From NCBI GenBank assembly GCA_016185145.1, contig JACPOB010000165.1, positions 1-44,115 on the forward strand: a stretch of 44,115 nt of DNA, given 5' to 3'. This DNA is from Rhodospirillales bacterium. GTDB taxonomy: Bacteria > Pseudomonadota > Alphaproteobacteria > Reyranellales > Reyranellaceae. How positions within the stretch are numbered: position 1 is the first letter of the stretch; every line of letters starts with the position of its first letter. Below the pieces are notes generated by a model. That model had not been told where the DNA came from and made no database searches. It worked only from the letters and a program-made list of their open reading frames with translations. A program made the position numbers and the translations under genes. Shown here in pieces: positions 8,522 through 17,342 of this stretch.

Positions 8522-9600
8522 GCATCAACGGACGGACGATGTCGGCTGTCAGCCTGTCGGGCGTGAAGAAGGCCTATGGTGCCGTGGAGGTGATACACGG
8601 CGTCGACTGCACCATCGATGCCGGCGAGTTCGTCGTCATCCTGGGACCCTCGGGCTGTGGCAAGTCGACCCTGCTGCGCATGGTCGCCGGCTTGGAGGAC
8701 ATAACCGTTGGCACCGTCGCCATCGGTGACAGGGTCGTGAACCGCCTGGAACCCAAGGACCGCGACATCGCCATGGTGTTCCAGAACTACGCGCTTTATC
8801 CGCACATGTCGGTCTATGACAACATGGCCTACGGCTTGCGCATTCGCGGCGTGAGCCGCGAGGCGATCGACGCGCGCGTGCGCGCCGCGGCAGCCACACT
8901 CGAGCTCGGCAGCCTGCTGGCGCGCAAGCCGCGCCAGCTTTCGGGGGGCCAGAGGCAGCGCGTCGCCATGGGCCGGGCCATCGTGCGCGAACCGGCCGTG
9001 TTCCTGTTCGATGAGCCGCTCAGCAACCTCGACGCCAAGCTGCGCGTGCAGATGCGATTGGAGATGAAGCGTCTGCATGCCCAGGTCGGCACGACCAGCA
9101 TTTATGTGACGCACGATCAGGTCGAGGCCATGACGCTGGCCGATCGGCTAATTGTGATGAATGCCGGCCGCGTAGAGCAGATCGGCACGCCACTCGAGGT
9201 CTATCACCGCCCGGCGACGGCCTTCGTCGCAGGCTTCATCGGCTCGCCCGCCATGAACCTGCTACCGGGTCGGCTGGCCGATAATGGAGTCGACATCGGC
9301 GAGGGTGTGATCCTGCCGATCGGCAGGCCACCGAGCGATACCGGCCGCGCGGTCCTGGCTGGCATCCGTCCAGAGCACGTCGCGATCGCAGCGGCGGACG
9401 AAGGCCATCCGAAGCTCAGCATCGATGCCATCGAGATTCTGGGCGCGGATTCGATGGTCCATGGCCGGCTGGGTGGCGGCGCCCTGACGGTCCGCATACC
9501 CGGCAGCGCGGCCTGGTTCGCCGGCGACGTCCTGCCGCTGTCGCTACCGGCTGATTGCATCAGCCTCTTCGACGCCGATGCCGGCTCGCGGATCGAGTGA
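8518..9600 (+). CDS. ugpC: ABC transporter ATPase, UgpC/MalK-like
   Basis: The 360-residue ATPase has Walker A GPSGCGKST at residues 43-51, the Q-loop VFQNYALYPHM, the signature LSGGQRQRVAMGRA, Walker B VFLFDEPLSNLD and the switch histidine in VTHDQ. A C-terminal TOBE-type regulatory domain follows (about 240-355, with GIRPEHV). This is the MalK/UgpC class that energises family 1 solute importers. The ATG at 8518 overlaps the permease stop; an alternative ATG at 8539 lies closer to the conserved domain. The stop is followed after 13 bp by the phosphonate monoester hydrolase gene. Confidence 0.9.
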   Translation: MSINGRTMSAVSLSGVKKAYGAVEVIHGVDCTIDAGEFVVILGPSGCGKSTLLRMVAGLEDITVGTVAIGDRVVNRLEPKDRDIAMVFQNYALYPHMSVYDNMAYGLRIRGVSREAIDARVRAAAATLELGSLLARKPRQLSGGQRQRVAMGRAIVREPAVFLFDEPLSNLDAKLRVQMRLEMKRLHAQVGTTSIYVTHDQVEAMTLADRLIVMNAGRVEQIGTPLEVYHRPATAFVAGFIGSPAMNLLPGRLADNGVDIGEGVILPIGRPPSDTGRAVLAGIRPEHVAIAAADEGHPKLSIDAIEILGADSMVHGRLGGGALTVRIPGSAAWFAGDVLPLSLPADCISLFDADAGSRIE

Positions 9601-9613
9601 CGAGGCTTTGACC

Positions 9614-11143
9614 ATGGCTGATCGACGCAACGTCCTGTTTATCACCGTCGACCAATGGCGCGGCGACTTCCTGCCTTGGCGGCGGACGCCGTTCCTGCGG
9701 CTGCCGAACATCGAGGCGCTGGCGCGGGATGGCGTCACCTTCCACCGTCACTACACGGTGACATCGCCCTGTGGTCCGGCACGCGCCAGCCTGTTGACCG
9801 GCCTCTATCTGATGAACCACCGAGCGGTTCAGAATACCATCCCGCTCGACGCCCGGCATACCAACATCGGCAAGGAAGTACGCAAGCTCGGCTACGATCC
9901 GGCGCTGATCGGCTACACCACCACCACGCCGGATCCGCGCATCACCAGTGCCGCCGATCCGCGCTTCACCGTACTGGGCGACGTCATGGACGGTTTCCGG
10001 GTGCTCGCCAATCTCGATCCCTATCCGGCGATGCACGAGTACTTCCGCTGGGTCGCGGGCAAGGGTTTTAGTCTGCCGGTCCATCACCACGACGTCTGGC
10101 TGCCGCGATCGGGAGCAACGGGTCCCAGCGCTGCACCGGCCAGCCTTCCCGCCGACCTGTCGGACACGGCCTGGATGACTGAAACGGCGCTCGCTTACCT
10201 GCGCGACCAGGGAAATGCGCCGTGGTTTCTGCACCTGTGCTACTGGCGGCCCCATCCTCCGTTCGCGGCATTCGAGCCCTACAACACTGCTTACGCGGCA
10301 GCCGAGATGCCGGCGCCGTGCCGGGCTGCAAGCCTCGAGGCCGAAGGTGCGATGCATCCGTTGTTGCGCTTCTACCTCGAGCACACGTCGAGCGGCGGCT
10401 ATTTTCACGGCGCCAAGGGCCGCGCGTGCGATCTCGACGTCGATGCCGTGCGGCAGGCCCGCGCGACCTATTGCGGTCTGATGGCCGAGGTCGATCATCA
10501 CCTCGGCCGCATCTTCGACTTCCTGCGCGACAGCGGGCAATGGGACGACACCCTGGTCGTGTTCACCAGCGATCACGGCGAGATGTTGGGTGATCACTAT
10601 CAGTTCGGCAAATCGGGCTTCTTCGAGCCGATCTTTCACGTGCCCCTCGTGATACGCGATCCAGGCGCGGCCGGCCGGCGCGGAGCCGTCGTCGATGCCT
10701 TCACCGAGAGCGTCGACATCATGCCGACGCTTCTCGACTGGATGGGAACCGTGCCGCCGCGCACCTGCGACGGCCGCTCGCTGCTGCCCTGGTGTCGCGA
10801 CGGCGCCGCAATCGATTGGCGCGGGGAGGCGCATTTCGAGTTCGATTTCCGCGACCTGTGGCACGTCAAGCCGGAGAGCGCGCTCGGGCTGCCGATGGAT
10901 CGCTGCTCGTTTGCCGCGATCCGCGGCGAACGCGACAAGTACGTCCACTTCGCCGCCCTGCCGCCGCTGTTCTTCGATCTGGCCGAGGATCCCGACGAGA
11001 TGCAGGACCGGGGGCGCGACCCGTCCTGCGCTGTCCGTCTGCTCGAAAGCGCGCAGAAGCTGTTGTCGTGGCGGCTCGAGCATGCCGAGCGGACATTGAC
11101 AGGCTTTCGCGCGACACCCCAGGGGCTGGAGGAGCGTCGGTAA
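9614..11143 (+). CDS. Phosphonate monoester hydrolase / sulfatase (alkaline phosphatase superfamily)
   Basis: The 509-residue protein closely resembles the phosphonate monoester hydrolases (PehA type) described from Rhizobium and Burkholderia. Shared stretches include SPCGPARASLLTGLYLMNHR and ALIGYTTTTPDPR. The CxPxR sulfatase signature (C53, R57) marks the cysteine that becomes formylglycine, the nucleophile. Metal ligands D13, D320 and H321 fit the family. These promiscuous enzymes cleave phosphonate monoesters, phosphodiesters and sulfate esters. No signal peptide is visible, so it should act in the cytoplasm on imported substrate. Its position 13 bp after the ugpC-like gene ties it to the importer. 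Activity requires a formylglycine-generating enzyme or sulfatase maturase, which is not in this window. Confidence 0.9.
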   Translation: MADRRNVLFITVDQWRGDFLPWRRTPFLRLPNIEALARDGVTFHRHYTVTSPCGPARASLLTGLYLMNHRAVQNTIPLDARHTNIGKEVRKLGYDPALIGYTTTTPDPRITSAADPRFTVLGDVMDGFRVLANLDPYPAMHEYFRWVAGKGFSLPVHHHDVWLPRSGATGPSAAPASLPADLSDTAWMTETALAYLRDQGNAPWFLHLCYWRPHPPFAAFEPYNTAYAAAEMPAPCRAASLEAEGAMHPLLRFYLEHTSSGGYFHGAKGRACDLDVDAVRQARATYCGLMAEVDHHLGRIFDFLRDSGQWDDTLVVFTSDHGEMLGDHYQFGKSGFFEPIFHVPLVIRDPGAAGRRGAVVDAFTESVDIMPTLLDWMGTVPPRTCDGRSLLPWCRDGAAIDWRGEAHFEFDFRDLWHVKPESALGLPMDRCSFAAIRGERDKYVHFAALPPLFFDLAEDPDEMQDRGRDPSCAVRLLESAQKLLSWRLEHAERTLTGFRATPQGLEERR

Positions 11144-11148
11144 CCGGC

Positions 11149-11472
11149 ATGAGTGACGATGTGAAGGAATGGCGAGAGGTCGCCAAGGTCGCCGACGTCC
11201 CGGAGAACGACGTCATCCAAGTCCAGCTCGGCGAGACCTGCATCGCCCTCTTCAACCTGGATGGCCGTCACTACGCTACCTCCGGCATCTGCACGCATGC
11301 GCATGCCTTGCTGGCACAGGGGTACGTGCAGGACGACACGATCGAATGCCCCTTGCACCAGGGCGTCTTCCACATACCGACCGGCCGGGCGATGGCGGCG
11401 CCAGTCACCAAGGACCTTCAGACCTATGAGGTGAAGGTCGATGGCGAGCGGATTCTGATCAGGTTGCCCTGA
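11149..11472 (+). CDS. Rieske [2Fe-2S] ferredoxin
   Basis: The 107-residue protein is a stand-alone Rieske ferredoxin. Its cluster ligands are C48 and H50 (CTH) and C67 and H70 (CPLH), spaced as in soluble oxygenase ferredoxins. It would carry single electrons from the FAD reductase encoded at 1187 to the desaturase-type oxygenase encoded at 207. The gene begins 5 bp after the hydrolase stop, so it belongs to the same transcript even though its redox partners are almost 9 kb upstream. The ATG at 11149 was chosen because the family N-terminus starts there; the longer frame upstream is a shadow inside the hydrolase gene. Confidence 0.9.
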   Translation: MSDDVKEWREVAKVADVPENDVIQVQLGETCIALFNLDGRHYATSGICTHAHALLAQGYVQDDTIECPLHQGVFHIPTGRAMAAPVTKDLQTYEVKVDGERILIRLP

Positions 11473-11669
11473 ACAAGGAGGGACAGCATTGCCTGTACGC
11501 GGGGCAGCCGATGCAAGGCATGGTATGGGCGCCGCTTCGACCTTCTAGGTATGGCGCTCTACGGAGCCCAAAAAGTCGCAATGGCAAAATGCGACGTTCC
11601 CTCCCGGGATTATACTGTAGTTATTGATGCGCACTGCGGTTTGTGGCAAACAATGCGCAAGGCAGGCCG

Positions 11670-11996
11670 CTACGGGTGCGGTCCCCACGGGGCGGCGTGC
11701 AGCAGCTTCACCTTCTGTGTCATCACCAGGGGGCGGAACTTGGCGGCGAAGCCCTCGGTGAAGTCGGTGTTGGCGAACACGGCCGCCCAGTGCTTCCGCC
11801 GGTCGGCGTCGTCCTCGAACTTCCAGAGATGGACGAGCTGGTTGATTGTCCCGGTATCGCCCTGGAAGTAGCCGATCAGGTGCTTGTCGTGGCCGCCCTT
11901 GTGCAGCGCCGGGTAGCCGAACTGCTGATACAGTTTGACGGCTTCTGCCATCTTGCCGACATAGAGTGTGTATGTTCTGAGTTCATACAGTGCCAT
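11670..11996 (-). CDS. NIPSNAP-like small protein
   Basis: The 108-residue product begins MALYELRTYTL and contains the GYFQGDTGTINQLVHLW segment, both typical of the NIPSNAP family, a ferredoxin-like alpha/beta-barrel fold of uncertain function. In bacteria such genes often sit beside oxygenase or degradation genes. Here it is divergent from the RND pump genes and convergent with the catabolic island. A short hairpin of five or six C/G pairs lies in the 63 bp gap before the next gene (12004-12023). No catalytic role can be assigned. Confidence 0.8.
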   Translation of the reverse strand: MALYELRTYTLYVGKMAEAVKLYQQFGYPALHKGGHDKHLIGYFQGDTGTINQLVHLWKFEDDADRRKHWAAVFANTDFTEGFAAKFRPLVMTQKVKLLHAAPWGPHP

Positions 11997-12059
11997 GGCG
12001 TATCCCCCTCGGTCGAAAGGGGGAACGTAGGGCCAGGCGACAGGGAAGGGAATGAGTCA

Positions 12060-13226
12060 ATGATAGCGCGTTGGGCGGGGCGCATCGTTGCGGCCGCCGT
12101 CGTCGTCGCGATCGTGGTTGCTGCGGCCTTCTGGAGGAACCAGACCAAGCCCGCGCCCGCGGCGACGGCGCCGCCGCCGCCACAGGTCGGCGTCGTCGAG
12201 GTGACGGCGGCGGATGTGCCCCTGCCGCTCGATTTCTCCGGCCGCGTCGCCGGGTTCCGCGTCGTCGAGATCCGCGCCCAGGTGGGTGGCGTGCTGCTCA
12301 AGCGCGAGTTCCTGGAGGGCGCCGTCGTCGATGTCGGCCAGGTCCTGTTCCGCATAGACTCGCGCACCTACGAGGCGGCCTTGGCCCGCGCCAATGCCCA
12401 GGCGGCCCAGGCCAAGGCGGCGCTGGTCCAGGCCGAGGACAATTTCAAGCGCCAGGAGGGCCTGGCGGCTCAAAAGGTCGCCACCCAGAAGGCCTACGAG
12501 GATGCGCTCGCCGGCCGCGACCAGGCGCGCGCGGCGGTGCTGTCGACCGAGGCCGACGTCATGACGGCCAAGCTCAATCTCGAATTCACCGTCGTCAAGG
12601 CGCCGGTCAAAGGGCCGACCAGCCTGGTGTCGCCGGCCGAAGGCACCCTGATCAAGGCGCAGGACACGCTGCTCACCACCATCACCCAGCTCGACCCGGC
12701 CTACGTCAATTTCACCTTCACCGACTCCGAACTGCGTCAGCTGCAGGAGATCGACAAGTCGCCGGAGGAGCTGTTCGATTCCAAGAACGTCAAGGTCGAG
12801 CTGCAGTTCGGCGACGGTGCGGTCTATCCCCACACCGGCACGGTCGACACGCGCTCGCGCACCGTCGATCCGCGCACCGGCACCATCCTGACCCGCGCCA
12901 TCTTCCCCAACCGCGACGGCGCCCTGCTGCCCGGTCAGTTCGTGCGCGTGAAGATGACGGGCATCGTCATGCCGGGCGCCATCGTGATCCCGAAGATGGC
13001 CATCTCGCAGGGCCCGCTCGGGCCGTTCGTCTACCTGGTCGAGAAGGACAACGTCGCGCGTGCGCGCCCGGTGCGGATCTACCGCGAGCTGCCCGACGGC
13101 TTCATCGTGCGCAAGGGCGTGGCGGCCGGCGATCGGATCGTCGTCGACGGCGTGATCCGCGTCCGGCCGGGCAACGTCGTCAACCCGGTGCCGTACAAGC
13201 CGCCCGCCGAGGCGGCCAGGCAATGA
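12060..13226 (+). CDS. RND efflux periplasmic adaptor subunit (membrane fusion protein)
   Basis: The 388-residue protein has one N-terminal membrane anchor (about residues 8-26) followed by a proline/alanine linker. The lipoyl/hairpin/barrel order of HlyD/AcrA-type adaptors follows: VRVVEIRAQVGGVL-like lipoyl half near 65-80, an alpha-helical hairpin at about 100-170 rich in Ala/Gln, and the LLPGQFVRVKM barrel segment near 300-310. There is no lipobox cysteine, so the anchor is transmembrane rather than lipid. It bridges the RND pump encoded immediately downstream to an outer membrane channel not found here. GGGAAGGG precedes the ATG at 12060. The stop overlaps the pump start. Confidence 0.9.
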   Translation: MIARWAGRIVAAAVVVAIVVAAAFWRNQTKPAPAATAPPPPQVGVVEVTAADVPLPLDFSGRVAGFRVVEIRAQVGGVLLKREFLEGAVVDVGQVLFRIDSRTYEAALARANAQAAQAKAALVQAEDNFKRQEGLAAQKVATQKAYEDALAGRDQARAAVLSTEADVMTAKLNLEFTVVKAPVKGPTSLVSPAEGTLIKAQDTLLTTITQLDPAYVNFTFTDSELRQLQEIDKSPEELFDSKNVKVELQFGDGAVYPHTGTVDTRSRTVDPRTGTILTRAIFPNRDGALLPGQFVRVKMTGIVMPGAIVIPKMAISQGPLGPFVYLVEKDNVARARPVRIYRELPDGFIVRKGVAAGDRIVVDGVIRVRPGNVVNPVPYKPPAEAARQ

Positions 13227-16200
13227 TCTCGAAATTCTTCATCGACCGGCCGGTCTTCGCGTCCGTCCTGTCGATCGTGATCGTGCTGGCGGGCCTCGTG
13301 GCGATGCGCGTGCTGCCGATCTCGCAGTATCCGCAGATCGTGCCGCCCGAGGTCATCGTCTCGGCGACCTATCCCGGCGCCACCGCCGAGACCGTCGCCG
13401 CCACGGTCGCCGCGCCGCTCGAGCAGCAGATCAACGGCGTCGAGCGCATGATCTACATGTCGTCGACCTCGACCGGCTCAGGGACGATGAGCCTCACCGT
13501 CACCTTCGAGATCGGCACCAATCCCGACCAGAACGCCATCAACGTCAACAACCGCGTGCAGCGCGCCCTGCCGTTGCTGCCGGGCGAGGTCAGCCGCCAG
13601 GGGCTGGTCGTGCAGAAGCGGTCGACCTCGATCCTGCAGGTCCTCACCATGTCGTCGCCGGACAACCGCTACGACACGATCTACATCAGCAACTACGCCC
13701 TGGTGAACGTGCTCGACGAGCTGCGCCGCCTGCCGGGCGTCGGCGATGCCTCGCTGTTCGGCGCGTCGGACTATTCGATGCGCATCTGGCTGCGGCCCGA
13801 CAAGCTCGCCCAGTACAATCTCACGCCCGCCGACATCGCCGCCGTGGTGCGCGAGCAGAACCAGCAGTTCGCCGCCGGCCGCTTCGGCGAGGAGCCGACG
13901 AACAGGCCGCAGGTCTTCACCTACTCGGTGACGACTCCGCCGCGCCTGGTCGACCGTACCCAGTTCGAGGACATCATCATCCGCTCGGAGGAGAACGGCG
14001 GGGCGCTCAGGCTGAAGGACGTGGCGCGCGTCGAGCTGGGAGCGTTGACCTACGGCTTCTCCGGCACCTTCAATGGCTCGCCGGCGGTCCCCGTCGCGGT
14101 CTACCTGCAGCCCGGCGCCAACGCCATCCAGGTGGCGGCGGAGGTGAAGGAGGCCATGGAGAAGATCTCCAAGCGCTTCCCGGTCGGCCTGCGCTACGAC
14201 ATCCCGTTCGATACGACCCGCTTCGTCGAGGTTTCGATCGAGGAGGTCGCCATCACCTTCGCCGAGGCGATCGCCCTGGTCGTGCTGGTGGTGTTCCTGT
14301 TCCTGCAGAGCGTGCGGGCGATGATCATCCCGGTCATCGCCATCCCGGTGTCGATCATCGGCACTTTCGCCGGCATGTACGTGCTGGGCTTCTCCATCAA
14401 CCTGCTGACGCTGTTCGGCCTGGTGCTGGCGATCGGCATCGTCGTCGACGACGCCATCGTGGTGCTGGAGAACGTCGAGCGCATCATGTCGACCGAGGGC
14501 AAGGGGCCGCGCGAGGCCGCCATCCAGGCCATGCAGGAGGTGACAGGTCCGGTCATCGCCATCGTCCTGGTGCTGTGCGCGGTGTTCATCCCGGTGTCGT
14601 TCCTGGGCGGCCTGGCGGGCGAGCTCTACCGGCAGTTCGCCGTCACCATCGCCGTTTCGGTGGTGATCTCGGGCATCGTCGCCCTGACCTTGACGCCGGC
14701 GCTGGCGGCGCTTCTGCTGAAGCCCGCGCATGGCCCGCCGTGGCGGCCGTTCGTGTGGTTCAATCGCTCGTTCGCCTGGCTGACGGCGCGCTACACCGGC
14801 GGCGTGGGCTTCCTGTTGCGCCGGACGGTGCTGGGTTGCCTCGGTTTCGTGCTCGTGCTGGGCGCGGTGTTCGCCCTGTTCCAGCGCATCCCGGGCAGCC
14901 TGGTTCCGGCCGAGGACCAGGGCTACGTCTTCATGGTGACGATTCTGCCGCCGGCCGCCGCCATCTCGCGCACCCGCGAGGTCACCAAGGAGGCGACGGA
15001 TGCGCTGATGAAGAACCCGGCGGTGGCCAATGTCGTCACCTTCTCGGGCTTCGACCTGCTGTCGCGCGCGCTCAAGACCAACTCCGGCATCTCCTTCGTC
15101 ACGCTCAAGGACTGGTCTCAGCGCACCGATCCCAAGGAGGATGCGCGCAACGTCGCGCCCGGGCTCGCGGCCATCAACGCCAACTTCAAGGACGGCATCG
15201 TCGTCGGATTCAATCCGCCGCCGATCATCGGCATCAGCGTCACCGGCGGCTTCGAGTTCTACCTGCAGGACCGCTCCGGCGGGCCGCTGACCGGCCTGGC
15301 CGAGGCCGCCAACAAGGTGGTGGCGGCGGCCAACCAGCGGCCCGAGTTGCGCGGCGTCCAGACGACCTTCTCGACATCGGTGCCGCAGTACCGCACCGAC
15401 GTCGATCGCGACAAGGCGCGCGCCCTCGGCATCCCGATCAACGTCGTGTTCGAGACCATGCAGAGCTCGTTCGGCAGCCTCTACGTCAACGACTTCTCGC
15501 TGTACGGCCGCACCTATCGTGTCAGCCTGTCGTCCGAGGCCGACTTCCGCGAATCGCCCGACGACCTGCGCCACGTCTTCGTGCGCTCCGATACCGGCGC
15601 CATGGTGCCGCTGAACGAGCTGGTGACCTTCACCCGCGTGCTGGGTCCCGACGCGGTCGAGCGCTTCAACATCTTCCCGGCGGCCAAGATCCTGGGCGGC
15701 CCGGCGCCGGGCTATTCGTCGGGGCAGGCGATCGCCGCCATGGAGGACGTCGTCGCCAAGACGCTGTCGAACGATTTCACCATCGGCTGGATCGGCTCGG
15801 CCTACCAGGAGATCGCGACCCGCGGTTCGGGCCAGCTCGGCTTCGTCTTCGGCCTGATCATGGTGTTCCTGATCCTTGCGGCGCAATATGAGCGCTGGTC
15901 GCTGCCACTTGCCGTGCTGACTGCCGTGCCCTTCGCCGTATTGGGTGCGCTTCTCGCGATCTGGCTGCGCGGCCTGGACAACGACGTCTACTTCCAGATC
16001 GGGCTGGTGACGCTGATCGGGCTTGCCGCCAAGAACGCCATCCTGATCATCGAGTTCGCCTCACAGCGCTACCAACAGGGACGGTCGGTCTACGACGCCG
16101 CCATCGAAGCGGCGCGCCTGCGCTTCCGGCCCATCATCATGACGTCCTTGGCCTTTGTCCTGGGCGTGTTGCCGCTCGCCATCAGCACCGGCGCGGGCTC

Positions 16201-16360
16201 GGCCAGCCGCCATTCGATCGGCACCGGCGTGATCGGCGGCATGCTCGCGGCGACCTTCGTCGCCATCCTGTTCGTGCCGCTGTTCTTCAGGCTCCTGACG
16301 GGGCGCCGAGCCGGACGCGTCACGGACGCAAAGGAGCGGGCCGCCGATCCGGCCGAATAA
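13223..16360 (+). CDS. RND multidrug efflux pump, HAE1 family (AcrB/MexB-like)
   Basis: The 1045-residue permease starts MISKFFIDRPVFASVLS, the standard opening of hydrophobe/amphiphile efflux RND pumps, and is of normal length. The proton-relay aspartates are D409 and D410 in GIVVDDAIVVLENVERI, matching D407/D408 of AcrB. Two large periplasmic loops follow helices 1 and 7. The usual FFVP-type segment near the C-terminus is present as LFVPLFFRLL. It exports hydrophobic compounds in a tripartite complex with the adaptor. ATGA overlap at 13223-13226 couples it to the adaptor. No TetR-type regulator or outer membrane factor accompanies the pair here. Confidence 0.95.
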   Translation: MISKFFIDRPVFASVLSIVIVLAGLVAMRVLPISQYPQIVPPEVIVSATYPGATAETVAATVAAPLEQQINGVERMIYMSSTSTGSGTMSLTVTFEIGTNPDQNAINVNNRVQRALPLLPGEVSRQGLVVQKRSTSILQVLTMSSPDNRYDTIYISNYALVNVLDELRRLPGVGDASLFGASDYSMRIWLRPDKLAQYNLTPADIAAVVREQNQQFAAGRFGEEPTNRPQVFTYSVTTPPRLVDRTQFEDIIIRSEENGGALRLKDVARVELGALTYGFSGTFNGSPAVPVAVYLQPGANAIQVAAEVKEAMEKISKRFPVGLRYDIPFDTTRFVEVSIEEVAITFAEAIALVVLVVFLFLQSVRAMIIPVIAIPVSIIGTFAGMYVLGFSINLLTLFGLVLAIGIVVDDAIVVLENVERIMSTEGKGPREAAIQAMQEVTGPVIAIVLVLCAVFIPVSFLGGLAGELYRQFAVTIAVSVVISGIVALTLTPALAALLLKPAHGPPWRPFVWFNRSFAWLTARYTGGVGFLLRRTVLGCLGFVLVLGAVFALFQRIPGSLVPAEDQGYVFMVTILPPAAAISRTREVTKEATDALMKNPAVANVVTFSGFDLLSRALKTNSGISFVTLKDWSQRTDPKEDARNVAPGLAAINANFKDGIVVGFNPPPIIGISVTGGFEFYLQDRSGGPLTGLAEAANKVVAAANQRPELRGVQTTFSTSVPQYRTDVDRDKARALGIPINVVFETMQSSFGSLYVNDFSLYGRTYRVSLSSEADFRESPDDLRHVFVRSDTGAMVPLNELVTFTRVLGPDAVERFNIFPAAKILGGPAPGYSSGQAIAAMEDVVAKTLSNDFTIGWIGSAYQEIATRGSGQLGFVFGLIMVFLILAAQYERWSLPLAVLTAVPFAVLGALLAIWLRGLDNDVYFQIGLVTLIGLAAKNAILIIEFASQRYQQGRSVYDAAIEAARLRFRPIIMTSLAFVLGVLPLAISTGAGSASRHSIGTGVIGGMLAATFVAILFVPLFFRLLTGRRAGRVTDAKERAADPAE

Positions 16361-16447
16361 TCTCCCGCCGCCGCCTGGATGTGCGTTTGATCACATAATT
16401 TGTGCGGGAGGCATGCGAAAACCGGCGCCGTACGATCGGGGGCGCAG

Positions 16448-17323
16448 ATGGTCGGGGCCGCAAAACGCTGTCTTTCCGGATTGGCGTTGCTGTTGTTGGG
16501 ATGCCTCGCCGTCGGCTGCGCGCAGGCCGTGCCCGAGTACAACTTCTACGCTCAGGCGTTCAATGCACAGTACGAGCAGGGGGAGGCCGTTCTCGACATC
16601 CTTTCGGGGGCGGAACGCACGGTCGTCGTTCGCCGACTTGACCGCCAGAACACTCCGTTCAAGCCTGACAACGCCGCATACTATCTCGACAACGTCGACC
16701 CGCCGATCACGGCCTCGTTCAGGGCATCGGTCAGGACGCTGAAGACCTACAACGAGGCTCTGGCGGCGCTGGCCAACGGTGAAGCCGCCAATGCCTTGAC
16801 CGCTCGCATGGCTGCATTGACGAGCAATGTGACGGACGGTGTTGCAGCCGGCAGCGTGGCGCTTGGCGGGCCGGCCGCTGCCGCGGGAGCACAAGCAGCC
16901 GTCGCAGGCGTTGCGGGGGCGCTCGAGGTCGCCAGGCCGATCTTCAACATGGCGGCGACGGCGGCAAGCCGCGAGGCCTTTCGACAACAGCTGGTCGCCG
17001 GATATCCGGCGATGCGCGGCCTGATCGTCGAGCTGCGCAAGGCGACGCCGGAAATGTACGAAATGATGGAGCGCAGCCTGGTCCGCCGCGGCTCCGATGA
17101 ATCGCCGACCGGGCTTTCGCTCGACGCCGATCGCGTGCTGGCAAAGAACCGGCAGCTGCTCGCGGCATGGGTGCTTCTCATGGACAAGAGCCTCGTAGCC
17201 CTGGCCCAGGCGGTCGCAGCAGCCGATGGCAATAACAGCGCGATGCGCATTGCCGGCCTTACCGATGCGTCGATCGAACTCAAGGTGTTCGCCGAGCAGA
17301 TGAGGGCGATCCGACTGAAGTAG
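16448..17323 (+). CDS. Putative lipoprotein of unknown function
   Basis: The 291-residue product has a lipoprotein signal peptide: basic start (MVGAAKRC), a leucine-rich core, and the lipobox LAVGC at about residues 19-23. Residue +2 of the mature protein is Ala, which would send it to the outer membrane under the usual rule. The rest is mostly predicted helix, rich in alanine, with no motif I recognise. It is followed after 19 bp by a peptidoglycan hydrolase gene on the same strand, so the two are probably co-expressed. It might anchor, restrain or protect against that enzyme; this is inference only. The ATG at 16448 is chosen by the signal peptide. Confidence 0.7.
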   Translation: MVGAAKRCLSGLALLLLGCLAVGCAQAVPEYNFYAQAFNAQYEQGEAVLDILSGAERTVVVRRLDRQNTPFKPDNAAYYLDNVDPPITASFRASVRTLKTYNEALAALANGEAANALTARMAALTSNVTDGVAAGSVALGGPAAAAGAQAAVAGVAGALEVARPIFNMAATAASREAFRQQLVAGYPAMRGLIVELRKATPEMYEMMERSLVRRGSDESPTGLSLDADRVLAKNRQLLAAWVLLMDKSLVALAQAVAAADGNNSAMRIAGLTDASIELKVFAEQMRAIRLK

Positions 17324-17342
17324 CCAGGCTGGGGGGTGAACG

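Noticed and set aside
11489..11542. A 17-residue frame with TTG start behind AAGGAGGG
   Set aside because: A ribosome-site-like sequence precedes it, but the frame is short, has no known pattern, and could be chance after the ferredoxin gene.
11575..11595. GTCGCA/TGCGAC inverted repeat with a TATACT hexamer nearby
   Set aside because: A stem of only six base pairs and no convincing -35 region. Not enough for a terminator or promoter call.
12071..13222. A long in-frame extension upstream of the RND pump start
   Set aside because: The extension lies within the adaptor gene in another frame and has an Arg/Gly/His-rich composition. The pump starts at 13223 with the family N-terminus.
13478..15886. 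An 802-codon minus-strand open frame opposite the RND pump gene
   Set aside because: It is the reverse-complement shadow of the pump in GC-rich DNA. Its product is low-complexity (Arg/Asp/His-rich) with no family motifs.
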